Source of the DNA: GWF sp031972135
GTDB taxonomy: Bacteria; Patescibacteriota; Microgenomatia; UBA1400; UBA12108
DNA: 52,986 bases
Assembly (NCBI GenBank): GCA_031972135.1
Contig: DALYFH010000002.1
Span: 1-52,986, forward strand
Reading direction: 5' to 3'
The position numbers and the translations under genes are program-made. Positions within the stretch are counted from its first letter, which is position 1. Each line of letters opens with the position of its first letter. Of the stretch, positions 25,134 through 33,269 are shown piece after piece. Below the pieces are notes generated by a model that ran no database searches, was not told where the DNA came from, and saw only the letters and a list, made by a program, of their open reading frames with translations.

Positions 25134-25469
25134 ATGAAAATGCAATCAACACATACACGTCGTGCAAAAAGGGTTCGCTCTAGTTTGAACCTCGGTGTAG
25201 CTAGACCTAGGCTTAGTGTCTATAGGAGCGACGCTCACATCTGGGCCCAAATCATTGATGATGCCAAACACGTAACACTAGCTTCAGCTACCGATATGGA
25301 GCTAAAGGGCACCAAAACAGAAAAAGCCAAAGAAGTTGGTGTTAAAATTGCCGAGGCAGCCAAAAAAGTTGGTGTTACAACTATAGTTTTTGATCGCGGT
25401 AGCTATCGCTATCATGGTCGAATCAAGGCGCTAGCTGACGCCGCTCGCACTGCAGGACTTATATTCTAA
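25134..25469 (+). CDS. rplR: 50S ribosomal protein L18 (uL18)
   Basis: A 111-residue 5S rRNA binder of the central protuberance. RPRLSVYRSDAHIWAQIIDD near the N-terminus and FDRGSYRYHGRIKALADAAR at the C-terminus are characteristic. Confidence 0.97.
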   Translation: MKMQSTHTRRAKRVRSSLNLGVARPRLSVYRSDAHIWAQIIDDAKHVTLASATDMELKGTKTEKAKEVGVKIAEAAKKVGVTTIVFDRGSYRYHGRIKALADAARTAGLIF

Positions 25470-25485
25470 AAGGAATCATAAATAC

Positions 25486-26031
25486 ATGAATCAAAATAAC
25501 AATCGTCGTCAAAACACACCCAAAGTCCCACAAGAGTTTGACGAAAAAGTCATCAGGATCTCTCGTGTCTCCAAAAAAACTAAGGGTGGCAACAAAATGG
25601 GATTTAGCGCACTCGTAGTAGTTGGAGACCGCAAAGGTCGAGTCGGTGTAGCACTTGGCAAAGCCAAAGATGTTAGCAGTGCAATCAAAAAAGGTGTAAG
25701 ACGTGGCAAAAAAACTTTGATCAACGTGCCTTTAGTCGACAACCGCACTCTCCCACACGAAATGACAATCAAATATGGTGCAGCTCGCCTCATGATCAAG
25801 CCAGCTCCCGCTGGTACTGGTGTTATCGCAGGTGGTAGTGTCCGTGCAGTCCTCGAGCTCTCTGGCGTCCGCGATGTCGTCGCCAAGTCACTCGGTACTA
25901 GTAACAAGGTAAGTAATGTTGTAGCTACCTATCGCGCCCTAAAATCCATGCGAGCCACAGTTGAGCGCAAGCGTGCCTTAGGACAGAACCAAAAGAAAAG
26001 CAGTATAGAAGTAAAGGAACCTCACAAATGA
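25486..26031 (+). CDS. rpsE: 30S ribosomal protein S5 (uS5)
   Basis: A 181-residue fidelity protein near the mRNA channel. The dsRBD-like start (VIRISRVSKKTKGG and FSALVVVGD) and the C-terminal PAPAGTGVIAGGSVRAVLEL and GVRDVVAKSLG blocks are canonical. Its stop overlaps the rplO ATG by 4 bases, so there is no room for rpmD (L30), which normally sits here. Confidence 0.98.
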   Translation: MNQNNNRRQNTPKVPQEFDEKVIRISRVSKKTKGGNKMGFSALVVVGDRKGRVGVALGKAKDVSSAIKKGVRRGKKTLINVPLVDNRTLPHEMTIKYGAARLMIKPAPAGTGVIAGGSVRAVLELSGVRDVVAKSLGTSNKVSNVVATYRALKSMRATVERKRALGQNQKKSSIEVKEPHK

Positions 26032-26477
26032 AACTCCACTCTCGTCCCAAGGTAGTCGAAACTAGCAAAAAGCGTCTAGGCCAAGGTTATGGATCTGGCA
26101 AAGGTGGTCACACTAGTAGTCGTGGTCAAAAAGGTCAAAAGTCCAGGGGGAGTGTTCGCTTGAGCTTTACTGGTAGTTCTTGGGTTTGGTTTAAGCGTCT
26201 TCCCTTTATTCGTGGCAAATCTAGATTTGAGGGATTATCCGCTCGTCACACTATCTCACTGAGCGACCTAAACAGGTTCAAAGCAGGTAGCACTATCGAC
26301 CTTGCTGCTCTAAGAGCTGCTAACCTTATCGGTAAAAGCGAAGGTACCAAAACAATGGTTCGTATCGTTGGTTCGGGTACACTCACCAAAAAACTAACTG
26401 TGCTTGTTCCTGCCACTAGCACTGCAGTTAAAGCAATAGAGAAGGCAGGTGGGAGTTACAGTGTCCAAGCTAAGTGA
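26028..26477 (+). CDS. rplO: 50S ribosomal protein L15 (uL15)
   Basis: A 149-residue late-assembly protein. GQGYGSGKGGHTSSRGQKGQ and the Gly/Arg-rich linker are typical, and the C-terminal domain ends KAIEKAGGSYSVQ. It overlaps secY at its 3' end. Confidence 0.97.
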   Translation: MKLHSRPKVVETSKKRLGQGYGSGKGGHTSSRGQKGQKSRGSVRLSFTGSSWVWFKRLPFIRGKSRFEGLSARHTISLSDLNRFKAGSTIDLAALRAANLIGKSEGTKTMVRIVGSGTLTKKLTVLVPATSTAVKAIEKAGGSYSVQAK

Positions 26478-27744
26478 GCTAATCGAAACCATCAAAAGTA
26501 ACCGCGAACTTAAGCGCCGATTGTTCATAACTGTCCTCATTCTGACCCTCTTTAGAGTCATTACTCTCATTCCTGTTCCTGGTGTTGATGTGAGTGCGAT
26601 CAAGAATGTTTTTGCGAGTAATCAGCTCCTCTCACTCCTAGACATTTTCTCAGGCGGCACCCTCGCCAACTTTTCTATCCTCGCACTAGGTTTAAATCCC
26701 TATATCAACGCAAGCATTATCATGCAGCTCTTGACCATGGTTATCCCCAAGCTAGAAGCACTTCAAAAAGAAGGGGAATCAGGTAGTGAAATAATCAACC
26801 AATACACTCGCATGATCGCTGTGCCTTTATCACTCCTCCAGGCAGGTGCCATGTATATGGTCTTGCAGTCAGGTAAATTGGTAACACTCGATTCTCCACT
26901 CGCCTTAATTGCACTTCTCCTCTCTATGTCAGCTGGTAGTATGCTACTTATGTGGCTCGGCGAAAATCTGACCGAGTATGGCATCGGTAATGGTATCTCA
27001 CTTCTCATCTTTGCCGGCATCGTCGGTCGCCTCCCCGTTACTCTATTTCAGACCTCTGCCACACTAACGACCATCAATCCCTGGAACTTGGGCCTAATCG
27101 TCGCTTTGGGTATAGCGATTATCTATGCAGTCGTCGTGGTCGACGAAGCCAAACGGCAGGTGACTATTCAGTATGCCAGGCGTATTCGAGGTGGCAGTGT
27201 GGGCGTGAGCTCCTCTTATCTACCAATCAAATTAAATAATGCAGGCGTTATCCCGATTATCTTTGCAATCGCCCTAGTTTTAGCTCCCTCCATGATCGCT
27301 CAGCTCTTAACTAGATTACCCAATGCAGCACTCGCAACAGCCGCAACCAACTTTGCCGCGAGCTTTACCCCGACCTCATTCGCTTATAATGCCATCTACT
27401 TTACACTCGTAGTGGCCTTCACTTACTTCTATACAGCCGTCGTTTTTGACGCCGACAAAATCAGCGACAATCTAAAAAAGAATGGTGGTTATGTCCCCGG
27501 TATCCGTCCAGGCAGCCACACAGCCGCTTACTTGCGTCGGATCGTTAGTCGCACCACGCTACCTGGCGCAGTGTTTTTGGGCCTCATTGCGGTTCTCCCA
27601 AGTATAGTCTCTGGGATGACTGGTATTCAGACAATCACCATTGGTGGGACCAGTCTTTTGATCGTCGTCTCAGTCGTACTAGAGACTTATCGCAAGATGC
27701 AGACTTATTCAGTTACTCGCAGTTACGACAGTTTTGTTAAATAA
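26461..27744 (+). CDS. secY: Preprotein translocase subunit SecY
   Basis: The 427-residue channel subunit of the Sec translocon, with about ten membrane helices. Early FRVITLIPVPGVD and the plug-region FSGGTLANFSI are typical, as are QYARRIRGG in the cytoplasmic loop and FNP-like LGLNPYINASIIMQL. I chose GTG 26461 because GGGAG sits 5 bases upstream; GTG 26449 in the same frame is an alternative. secD and secF are at the other end of the window. Confidence 0.97.
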   Translation: MSKLSELIETIKSNRELKRRLFITVLILTLFRVITLIPVPGVDVSAIKNVFASNQLLSLLDIFSGGTLANFSILALGLNPYINASIIMQLLTMVIPKLEALQKEGESGSEIINQYTRMIAVPLSLLQAGAMYMVLQSGKLVTLDSPLALIALLLSMSAGSMLLMWLGENLTEYGIGNGISLLIFAGIVGRLPVTLFQTSATLTTINPWNLGLIVALGIAIIYAVVVVDEAKRQVTIQYARRIRGGSVGVSSSYLPIKLNNAGVIPIIFAIALVLAPSMIAQLLTRLPNAALATAATNFAASFTPTSFAYNAIYFTLVVAFTYFYTAVVFDADKISDNLKKNGGYVPGIRPGSHTAAYLRRIVSRTTLPGAVFLGLIAVLPSIVSGMTGIQTITIGGTSLLIVVSVVLETYRKMQTYSVTRSYDSFVK

Positions 27745-27762
27745 TATTTATCAGGAGATGTT

Positions 27763-28335
27763 ATGAAAAACATTATTTTTTATGCTCCCGAGGGTGCCGG
27801 CAAGTCTACTCAGGCTAAGATGTTGGCCACCAAATTAGGTGTACCATGTCTTATTTCAGGCGATTTGGTTCGCTGGGGTGCCGAGTTTGACAAAGGTTTA
27901 ATTGGCGACGTTTGCCGCGAAGCGCTAGCTAAGGGCTATTACGTTGCAGACTCCGAAATGTTTGTACTTTGGAAAGGAAGACTCAAACAACCTGACACTC
28001 AAAACGGTTGGGTAATAGATGGGTTTCCTCGCAACATGACTCAGGCCGAGTTTTTGGCTGACAAAGTCGAGAAGTATGGCAAAAAAATTGATGTAGTTTT
28101 TTACTTAAGAGTCAGCGAAGAAGTTAGTATGGAGAGGCTACTTAAGCGAGGCCGCAAAAATCCTGATGGCACAACCAACGATACCGAAGAGCTAATCAGA
28201 GAGAGATTGCGTCGCTACAAATCCGAAGAAGCTTCGGTTTTGGAGCACTACAAGAATCAAGGCGTTCTCGTGGAGATTAACGGCGAGCAAGATGTCGAGA
28301 CAGTTCACGCTGAGATCCTCGCTCATATTCAATAA
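27763..28335 (+). CDS. adk: Adenylate kinase-like nucleoside monophosphate kinase
   Basis: A 190-residue NMP kinase, the position where adk normally sits (secY-adk-map). It should interconvert AMP and ATP with ADP. The P-loop reads YAPEGAGKST, so the first glycine of the usual GxPGxGKxT is Ala. GDLVRWG corresponds to the AMP-binding SGDxxR region, and VIDGFPRNMTQAEFL is the DGFPR motif. The lid is short and lacks zinc cysteines. A Shine-Dalgarno AGGAGA is 5-6 bases before ATG. Exact nucleotide specificity is inferred from context. Confidence 0.87.
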   Translation: MKNIIFYAPEGAGKSTQAKMLATKLGVPCLISGDLVRWGAEFDKGLIGDVCREALAKGYYVADSEMFVLWKGRLKQPDTQNGWVIDGFPRNMTQAEFLADKVEKYGKKIDVVFYLRVSEEVSMERLLKRGRKNPDGTTNDTEELIRERLRRYKSEEASVLEHYKNQGVLVEINGEQDVETVHAEILAHIQ

Positions 28336-29090
28336 TGAACAAAATAGCCGCAATGACGATAGGTGGAGCCATGCTCGGTCGCGTACGAGCCTCCCTCTAC
28401 GAATTTACTCAGGTCGGCGTCAGTCCGAGTGAGATTGAGACTGAGTCACGAAGGTTGATCAAAGCGGAGGGTGGAGAACTTAGCTTTACCAAAGTACCTG
28501 GATATTCTTGGTCTACCTGTATCAATATTAACGACGGGGTAGTCCATGGTATTCCTACATCTACAGTTCCGTTAAAAGATGGTGACATGGTAACCGTTGA
28601 TGTCGGAGTTTATTACAAGGGGTATCACACCGATGCCGCTTTTACCAAAGTAGTAGGTACTGCCAGTGCTGCTCAGCAAAAGTTCCTGAATGCTGGCATG
28701 GAGGGATTAAAAAAAGCAATTGAGGCTGTCAAGCCTGGTAACTACATCGGGGATATCTCCGAAGCAATGGATACAACAATCAAAAAATACGGCTACAGCT
28801 GTACAAAAGAGTTAACTGGACATGGTGTGGGGCGCGAGCTCCACGAAGACCCGCTCATCAGTAATGTTGTAGTTGGCAAAAGAGAAAAAACTCCTTTGAT
28901 AGAAGTTGGTCAAACTCTTGCTATCGAGATTATTTACGTCGAGGGCAGTCCATCCCTTATAATGGAAGATGATAACTGGACGATTAGTACAAAAGATGGT
29001 AAAATTGCGGCCGTGCATGAAGAGACCGTAGTTGTAACCAATGACGGTTGTACTATTCTAACCACACCAACATTGTTTCAGATTACCTAA
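28335..29090 (+). CDS. map: Methionine aminopeptidase type I
   Basis: A 251-residue pita-bread enzyme that removes the initiator Met. The five metal ligands are visible: Asp in TVDVGVYYKG, Asp in HTDAAF, His in TGHGVGRELHEDP, Glu in AIEIIYVEGS and Glu in VHEETVVVT. It overlaps the adk stop by one base (TAATG), so translation is coupled. It has no N-terminal zinc-finger extension. Confidence 0.97.
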   Translation: MNKIAAMTIGGAMLGRVRASLYEFTQVGVSPSEIETESRRLIKAEGGELSFTKVPGYSWSTCININDGVVHGIPTSTVPLKDGDMVTVDVGVYYKGYHTDAAFTKVVGTASAAQQKFLNAGMEGLKKAIEAVKPGNYIGDISEAMDTTIKKYGYSCTKELTGHGVGRELHEDPLISNVVVGKREKTPLIEVGQTLAIEIIYVEGSPSLIMEDDNWTISTKDGKIAAVHEETVVVTNDGCTILTTPTLFQIT

Positions 29091-29092
29091 TC

Positions 29093-29101
29093 TGGTACAA
29101 T
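29093..29101 (+). promoter_or_regulatory. Extended -10 promoter for infA (leaderless)
   Basis: TGGTACAAT (TACAAT at 29096-29101), 7 bases before ATG 29109. It would start a leaderless transcript for infA, rpmJ and the alpha-operon genes, independent of the long S10-spc transcript. No Shine-Dalgarno is present. Confidence 0.7.
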
Positions 29102-29108
29102 TCGCTCT

Positions 29109-29366
29109 ATGGCCAAAGCTAACGTCACTGAACATCTGGGTACTGTCACACTGGCACTCCCAAACACGATGTTTAGAGTCACTTTGGAGAGCGGAGTCGA
29201 GATTTTGGCTCATCTATCAGGCAAGATGCGGATGTTCCGCATTAGCATAATGCCTGGAGATAAAGTAAAAGTCGAAATGACACCTTACGACAACTCAAAA
29301 GGTCGTATTACTTATCGGGTCAGAGAAGGGCAACAGATGCCAGTCTCAAATCCAGAGGTTAAATAA
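29109..29366 (+). CDS. infA: Translation initiation factor IF-1
   Basis: An 85-residue S1/OB-fold factor that binds the A site during initiation. It contains the family pattern (EHLGTVTLALPNTMFRV, LAHLSGKMR, GDKVKVEMTPYD) with about ten extra residues at the C-terminus. It lies between map and rpmJ, as in many bacteria. Confidence 0.96.
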   Translation: MAKANVTEHLGTVTLALPNTMFRVTLESGVEILAHLSGKMRMFRISIMPGDKVKVEMTPYDNSKGRITYRVREGQQMPVSNPEVK

Positions 29367-29370
29367 ACTT

Positions 29371-29484
29371 ATGAAAGTTCAAAGCTCACTAAAAAAACGC
29401 TGTCTAAAATGCAAGTTTGTTCGCCGCAAAGGTGTTTTATTTATTACCTGTGACAATCCTCGTCACAAACAAAAACAAGGATAA
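29371..29484 (+). CDS. rpmJ: 50S ribosomal protein L36 (bL36)
   Basis: A 37-residue zinc ribbon protein. It has the full C-x2-C-x12-C-x4-H zinc signature (CLKC, then Cys in ITCDN, then His in PRH) and the KVQSSLKKRC start. It sits 4 bases after infA and 7 before rpsM, the normal place for rpmJ. Confidence 0.95.
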   Translation: MKVQSSLKKRCLKCKFVRRKGVLFITCDNPRHKQKQG

Positions 29485-29491
29485 TTGTTTT

Positions 29492-29890
29492 ATGCTTCGT
29501 CTAGTTGGTATTGATCTTCCCGAAAACAAACGCATTGAAGTAGCTCTCACCTACATCTATGGCATTGGTCCCAAGATTGCTAAGGGTTTACTCAGTAGCG
29601 CCAAAATCAATCCAGACACTCGCGCCAAAGAACTAACCGCCCAAGAGGTTGCCAAACTCCAAAAACTCATCGAATCAGTCAAAGTAGAAGGTGACTTAAG
29701 AAAAGAAATTCGCGAAAACGTCCAGCGCCTCAAGCGCATCAGTAGCTACCGTGGTTCACGTCACAATGCAGGCTTACCTGTCCGTGGCCAACGAACTCGC
29801 ACCAATGGGCGCACACTCAGAGGCAAGAGAAAGACGATCGGCGCCATGAAAAAAGAAGACGCCGCCAAATTAGAGGCAACCAAAAAATAG
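29492..29890 (+). CDS. rpsM: 30S ribosomal protein S13 (uS13)
   Basis: A 132-residue 30S head protein contacting P-site tRNA and the intersubunit bridge. MLRLVGIDLPENKRIEVALT marks ATG 29492 as the start; a longer in-frame extension overlaps rpmJ. GSRHNAGLPVRGQRTRTNGR is the diagnostic C-terminal block. Confidence 0.98.
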   Translation: MLRLVGIDLPENKRIEVALTYIYGIGPKIAKGLLSSAKINPDTRAKELTAQEVAKLQKLIESVKVEGDLRKEIRENVQRLKRISSYRGSRHNAGLPVRGQRTRTNGRTLRGKRKTIGAMKKEDAAKLEATKK

Positions 29891-29900
29891 GAATTAACTT

Positions 29901-30272
29901 ATGGCAACAGCTTCAAACAAAACTACCATCACAGACGGCCGCATCTATGTTGTGGCAACATTTAACAATACATTGATCACAATCACAGATGGATCAGGTA
30001 ATACTGTTACTTGGAGTTCTACTGGTAAAGTTGGTTTTAAGGGCGCCCGCAAATCTACTCCATTCGCTGCTACTCAGGCAGTCCAGGCTGCACTCGATGT
30101 CGCCAAGACCAAAGGTCTTCGCTCTGCCGCAGTTTATATCAAGGGCCCAGGTCCAGGTCGCGACGCCGCCCTCCGCGTTTTTCGTAGCGCAGGCATCAAG
30201 GTCACCGAACTTCACGACGTAACTCCAGTTCCTCACAACGGAACACGTGCAAAAAAACCACGTCACGGCTAA
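29901..30272 (+). CDS. rpsK: 30S ribosomal protein S11 (uS11)
   Basis: A 123-residue platform protein. NTLITITDGSGNTVTWSSTG and KGPGPGRDAALR are characteristic, and the C-terminus PVPHNGTRAKKPRHG matches the family (usually ending in KRRRV). Confidence 0.97.
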   Translation: MATASNKTTITDGRIYVVATFNNTLITITDGSGNTVTWSSTGKVGFKGARKSTPFAATQAVQAALDVAKTKGLRSAAVYIKGPGPGRDAALRVFRSAGIKVTELHDVTPVPHNGTRAKKPRHG

Positions 30273-30296
30273 ATTATAAATTACTTATATAAACAA

Positions 30297-30322
30297 GGTA
30301 CTAAGTACTAGGTACTTATAAC
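30297..30322 (+). promoter_or_regulatory. Triple 7-base repeat and possible -10 upstream of rpsD
   Basis: GGTACTA, AGTACTA and GGTACTT lie in tandem (30297-30317) and run into TATAAC (30317-30322), which is 9 bases before the rpsD ATG. There is no Shine-Dalgarno. This may be a leaderless promoter with upstream binding sites, but the box is imperfect. Confidence 0.4.
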
Positions 30323-30331
30323 TAAAAACAA

Positions 30332-30940
30332 ATGGCACGCAATACTGGACCAAGAAATAAGATAGCTCGTCGCCTAGGCGTTGATTTGGGTCTCAAAACT
30401 AACACCAAATCACTAGAGCGCCGCTTACAGTCTCCTCCCGGCCAGCACGGCAAAAAAGGTCGTGGCAAAATGTCAGACTACGGTATCCAACTCGCCGAAA
30501 AACAAAAAGTCAAAGCTATCTACGGCGTACTAGAGAGACAATTCTCCAAGTACTACGAGGTCGCTACCAAGAGTTCAGAGGCTACAGGCGAAGCTATGCT
30601 ATCACTCCTTGAGCGTCGTCTCGACAACGTAATTTATCGCCTCAAATTAGCTCCCACCCGAAGAGCAGCACGTCAGATCGTCTCTCATGGCAACGCCATA
30701 GTTAACGGCCGCAAGCTAACCATCCCTTCATATCGCGTGAGTCCAGAGGATGTGATAACGCTTAGCGCAACAGGTCTTGCCATTCCTTCAGTCAAAGCAA
30801 TGCAAGAAGAAAAAGATGTCCAGCTGCCATCTTGGCTAGAGAAAAAAGCCAGTGTCGGCAAAGTCACTCGTATGCCAGTACGGGCTGACTTACCTGAAGT
30901 AATCAACGAACAATTAATCGTCGAATTTTATAGTCGCTAA
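30332..30940 (+). CDS. rpsD: 30S ribosomal protein S4 (uS4)
   Basis: A 202-residue primary assembly protein, and the regulator of the alpha operon in Escherichia coli. PPGQHGKKGRGKMSDYG, the S4 domain LERRLDNVIYRLKLAPTRRA and HGNAIVNGRKL are canonical. It lacks the N-terminal zinc cysteines. It is preceded by a 59-base gap with tandem repeats; rpoA follows after 17 bases. Confidence 0.98.
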   Translation: MARNTGPRNKIARRLGVDLGLKTNTKSLERRLQSPPGQHGKKGRGKMSDYGIQLAEKQKVKAIYGVLERQFSKYYEVATKSSEATGEAMLSLLERRLDNVIYRLKLAPTRRAARQIVSHGNAIVNGRKLTIPSYRVSPEDVITLSATGLAIPSVKAMQEEKDVQLPSWLEKKASVGKVTRMPVRADLPEVINEQLIVEFYSR

Positions 30941-30957
30941 AAAGGGGGTACCTCGTT

Positions 30958-31863
30958 ATGAAAGCAATGAATTTTCAGTTTAACGCAGTCGAAGAATCGG
31001 CCAAAAAAGGCATCTTTGCAGTCGAACCACTAGAGAATGGTTTTGGCCACACTCTAGGTAACTCGCTCCGCCGCGTCCTCCTCTCTAGCTTCAAGGGTGC
31101 AGCCATTACTTCAGTCAAAGTTGCTGGAGTCAGTCACAAATTCTCAACCCTCGCTGGGATGAGCGAAGACATGATTGATCTCATGCTTAACCTCAAATCT
31201 GTCAAAGTAGCTTACGATGGCGATGAGATCCTAACTGCCACTCTCTCAGTCAAAGGTCCCAAGATCGTCAAAGCTAGCGACATATCTACTCCTGCTAACG
31301 TTAGCATCGTGAGTCCAGATGTCGTTATCGCAAACATTGCTGCAGGTGCCAAGCTAGATCTCGAGATGACTATCCAATCAGGATACGGTTACTCTCCCGC
31401 AGACGAGAGACCCACTGAGACCCTAGGCGTACTCGTACTAGATGCTATCTACTCTCCAGTTGAGAGAGTTAGCTACCACGTCGAATCAACTCGCGTTGGT
31501 CGCCGTACTGACTTTGATCGTCTAGTTATCGAAGTTATAACTGACGGTTCAATCTCACCTCGCCAAGCAGTCATCGATGCGGCAACTGTTCTAGTTGCAG
31601 CCTTTACCCAGATTGTTTCACCCTCACCAGTCACCGACGGTGATGTTAGTGGCACCGCCTCTATCCTCGCTTCAGTCTCGACTGACGACCTAGGTCTTCC
31701 TACTCGTGTAGCCAATGCACTCAAGAATGCCGGTCTCTCAACCGCCGCTGAGTTAGCCAAAGCTACTGACAAAGATTTAAAGAACGTCAAAAATCTAGGT
31801 GAAAAATCATTTGGATTAATTGATGAAGCCTTAAGTACAAAAGGTCTAACTCGTACTAAATAA
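30958..31863 (+). CDS. rpoA: DNA-directed RNA polymerase subunit alpha
   Basis: A 301-residue alpha subunit. The N-terminal domain (LENGFGHTLGNSLRRVLLSS) dimerises and scaffolds beta and beta-prime. After a short linker the C-terminal domain (LGLPTRVANALKNAGLSTAAELA, with NLGEKSFGLIDEAL) has the helix-hairpin-helix that binds UP elements and activators. A GGGGG stretch precedes ATG 30958; ATG 30967 is an alternative. Confidence 0.98.
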   Translation: MKAMNFQFNAVEESAKKGIFAVEPLENGFGHTLGNSLRRVLLSSFKGAAITSVKVAGVSHKFSTLAGMSEDMIDLMLNLKSVKVAYDGDEILTATLSVKGPKIVKASDISTPANVSIVSPDVVIANIAAGAKLDLEMTIQSGYGYSPADERPTETLGVLVLDAIYSPVERVSYHVESTRVGRRTDFDRLVIEVITDGSISPRQAVIDAATVLVAAFTQIVSPSPVTDGDVSGTASILASVSTDDLGLPTRVANALKNAGLSTAAELAKATDKDLKNVKNLGEKSFGLIDEALSTKGLTRTK

Positions 31864-31865
31864 TT

Positions 31866-32402
31866 ATGAAAAAACACACATCTAATTATCACCTCTCACG
31901 CGATTCACAGGCTCGAAAGGCTTTGTTCAAAGGCTTAATCCGCAGCATGATTCAAAAAGAGAAAATTACTACTACTACCACCAAGGCGGCAGCAACTCGA
32001 CCTATTTTTGAGAAGCTGATAACCAAAGCACGGATTGGTACAGTAGCTAAGATCAGAGAGATTCATGCGTTCTTAGGTGACAATACGCTAGTTTCCAAGC
32101 TAGTACATGAGATCGCACCTCGTTACAAAGATGTGTTGGGTGGATACACCAGAATAGTTAGATATGGCACTCGCCGCGGCGATAACGCAACTATGGTTAT
32201 CTGGAGTCTTACCAAACAAAAAGCGGTGACCGCTCCCAAAAAAGAAGTCGAAAAAGAAGTCAAAGAAGCAGTCGTAGCTAAGCCAAAGAAAGAACCTGTC
32301 AAAAAAGCCACCGTGTCCCAGCGTAGCTTAAAAAGCGAAGTCGGGAAAGCAAACACTGTTAAACTTGCTCCAAGTCGTGCAGGTAAGAGAGGGGACAAAT
32401 GA
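31866..32402 (+). CDS. rplQ: 50S ribosomal protein L17 with long basic C-terminal extension (bL17)
   Basis: A 178-residue protein. The normal L17 domain ends near residue 118 and contains SRDSQARKALFKGLIRSMI, KAAATRPIFEKLITKAR and the GGYTRIVRYGTRRGDNATMV block. About 60 further residues, rich in Lys, Val and Glu (KKEVEKEVKEAV-type), follow. Family members are usually near 120 residues, so the tail is an addition. It overlaps rplM by 4 bases. Confidence 0.95.
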   Translation: MKKHTSNYHLSRDSQARKALFKGLIRSMIQKEKITTTTTKAAATRPIFEKLITKARIGTVAKIREIHAFLGDNTLVSKLVHEIAPRYKDVLGGYTRIVRYGTRRGDNATMVIWSLTKQKAVTAPKKEVEKEVKEAVVAKPKKEPVKKATVSQRSLKSEVGKANTVKLAPSRAGKRGDK

Positions 32403-32824
32403 AAACACTACCAAGTAAATCTGCCGATGTAGTAAGACAGTGGCATCTATTTGATGCAAATGGTCTAACTCTAGGTAGACTTAGTACTCAGATTTCTACT
32501 CTATTACTAGGTAAGCACAAACCAACTTTCTCCACAAACATCGATAGCGGTGATTTTGTAGTCGTCATCAATACTGACAAAATCAAAGTCACAGGTGCCA
32601 AGCTAACTGACAAGTTCTATTATCGTCACTCTGGATTCCCAGGTGGCTTCAAACAAACTTCAGTCGGAGAGCAGTTAAAGAAAGATAGTCGCAAAGTCAT
32701 TGAGCATGCTGTGTCAGGAATGATCCCTCACAACAAGCTACACGATCCGAGGTTGCGACGTCTCAAAGCATACAAAGGGGACACTCATCCTCATGAATCA
32801 CAGTTTAACAAGGAGTCTAAATGA
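32399..32824 (+). CDS. rplM: 50S ribosomal protein L13 (uL13)
   Basis: A 141-residue early-assembly protein of the 50S. WHLFDANGLTLGRLSTQIS, DSGDFVVVINTDKIKVTG, YYRHSGFPGG and GMIPHNKLHDPRLRRLKAYKG-like blocks are all present. It overlaps rpsI by 4 bases, the usual rplM-rpsI pair. Confidence 0.98.
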   Translation: MKTLPSKSADVVRQWHLFDANGLTLGRLSTQISTLLLGKHKPTFSTNIDSGDFVVVINTDKIKVTGAKLTDKFYYRHSGFPGGFKQTSVGEQLKKDSRKVIEHAVSGMIPHNKLHDPRLRRLKAYKGDTHPHESQFNKESK

Positions 32825-33243
32825 AAAAAACAGATTACACCTACGCCGTTGGACGCAGGAAAACTGCGATAGCTCGCGTACGTCTCTACCCCAAGGCTTC
32901 AGTTCCAGGTCACGATGGAGTTCAGCTCGTAGTTAACGACAAAGCAGCCGAAGTCTACTTTGGTGGCAATGCCGAAAAGAATCAATATCGACTTCCATTT
33001 ATTGTTACCGAGACCTTAACCAAAATGTCAGCATCAATTAAAGTTGTTGGTGGTGGTACCCAAGCTCAGCTCGGTGCTCTCATCCATGGTATTGCTCGCG
33101 CCCTAACCAAACTAGATACCGAAAAATACCGCGCTGTTCTCAAGACTGCGGGACTCTTGACTCGTGATCCACGTGCCAAAGAGCGTCGCAAAGTTGGTAC
33201 CGGCGGCAAGGCTCGTCGCGCCAAGCAATCTCCAAAGCGTTAA
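32821..33243 (+). CDS. rpsI: 30S ribosomal protein S9 (uS9)
   Basis: A 140-residue protein whose C-terminal tail reaches the P-site tRNA anticodon. GRRKTAIARVRLYP at the N-terminus, GGGTQAQLGALIHGIARAL in the middle, and LTRDPRAKERRKVGTGGKAR. The final SPKR corresponds to the usual FSKR tail. Last gene of the ribosomal cluster. Confidence 0.98.
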   Translation: MKKTDYTYAVGRRKTAIARVRLYPKASVPGHDGVQLVVNDKAAEVYFGGNAEKNQYRLPFIVTETLTKMSASIKVVGGGTQAQLGALIHGIARALTKLDTEKYRAVLKTAGLLTRDPRAKERRKVGTGGKARRAKQSPKR

Positions 33244-33254
33244 TTTTCAATTTG

Positions 33255-33263
33255 TGTCACAAT
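33255..33263 (+). promoter_or_regulatory. Possible leaderless promoter of the RAYT gene
   Basis: TGTCACAAT, a TG-extended box with CACAAT at 33258-33263, 6 bases before ATG 33270; no Shine-Dalgarno. CACAAT has one mismatch to TACAAT, seen upstream of infA and rpsL. Confidence 0.45.
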
Positions 33264-33269
33264 CCAGTT

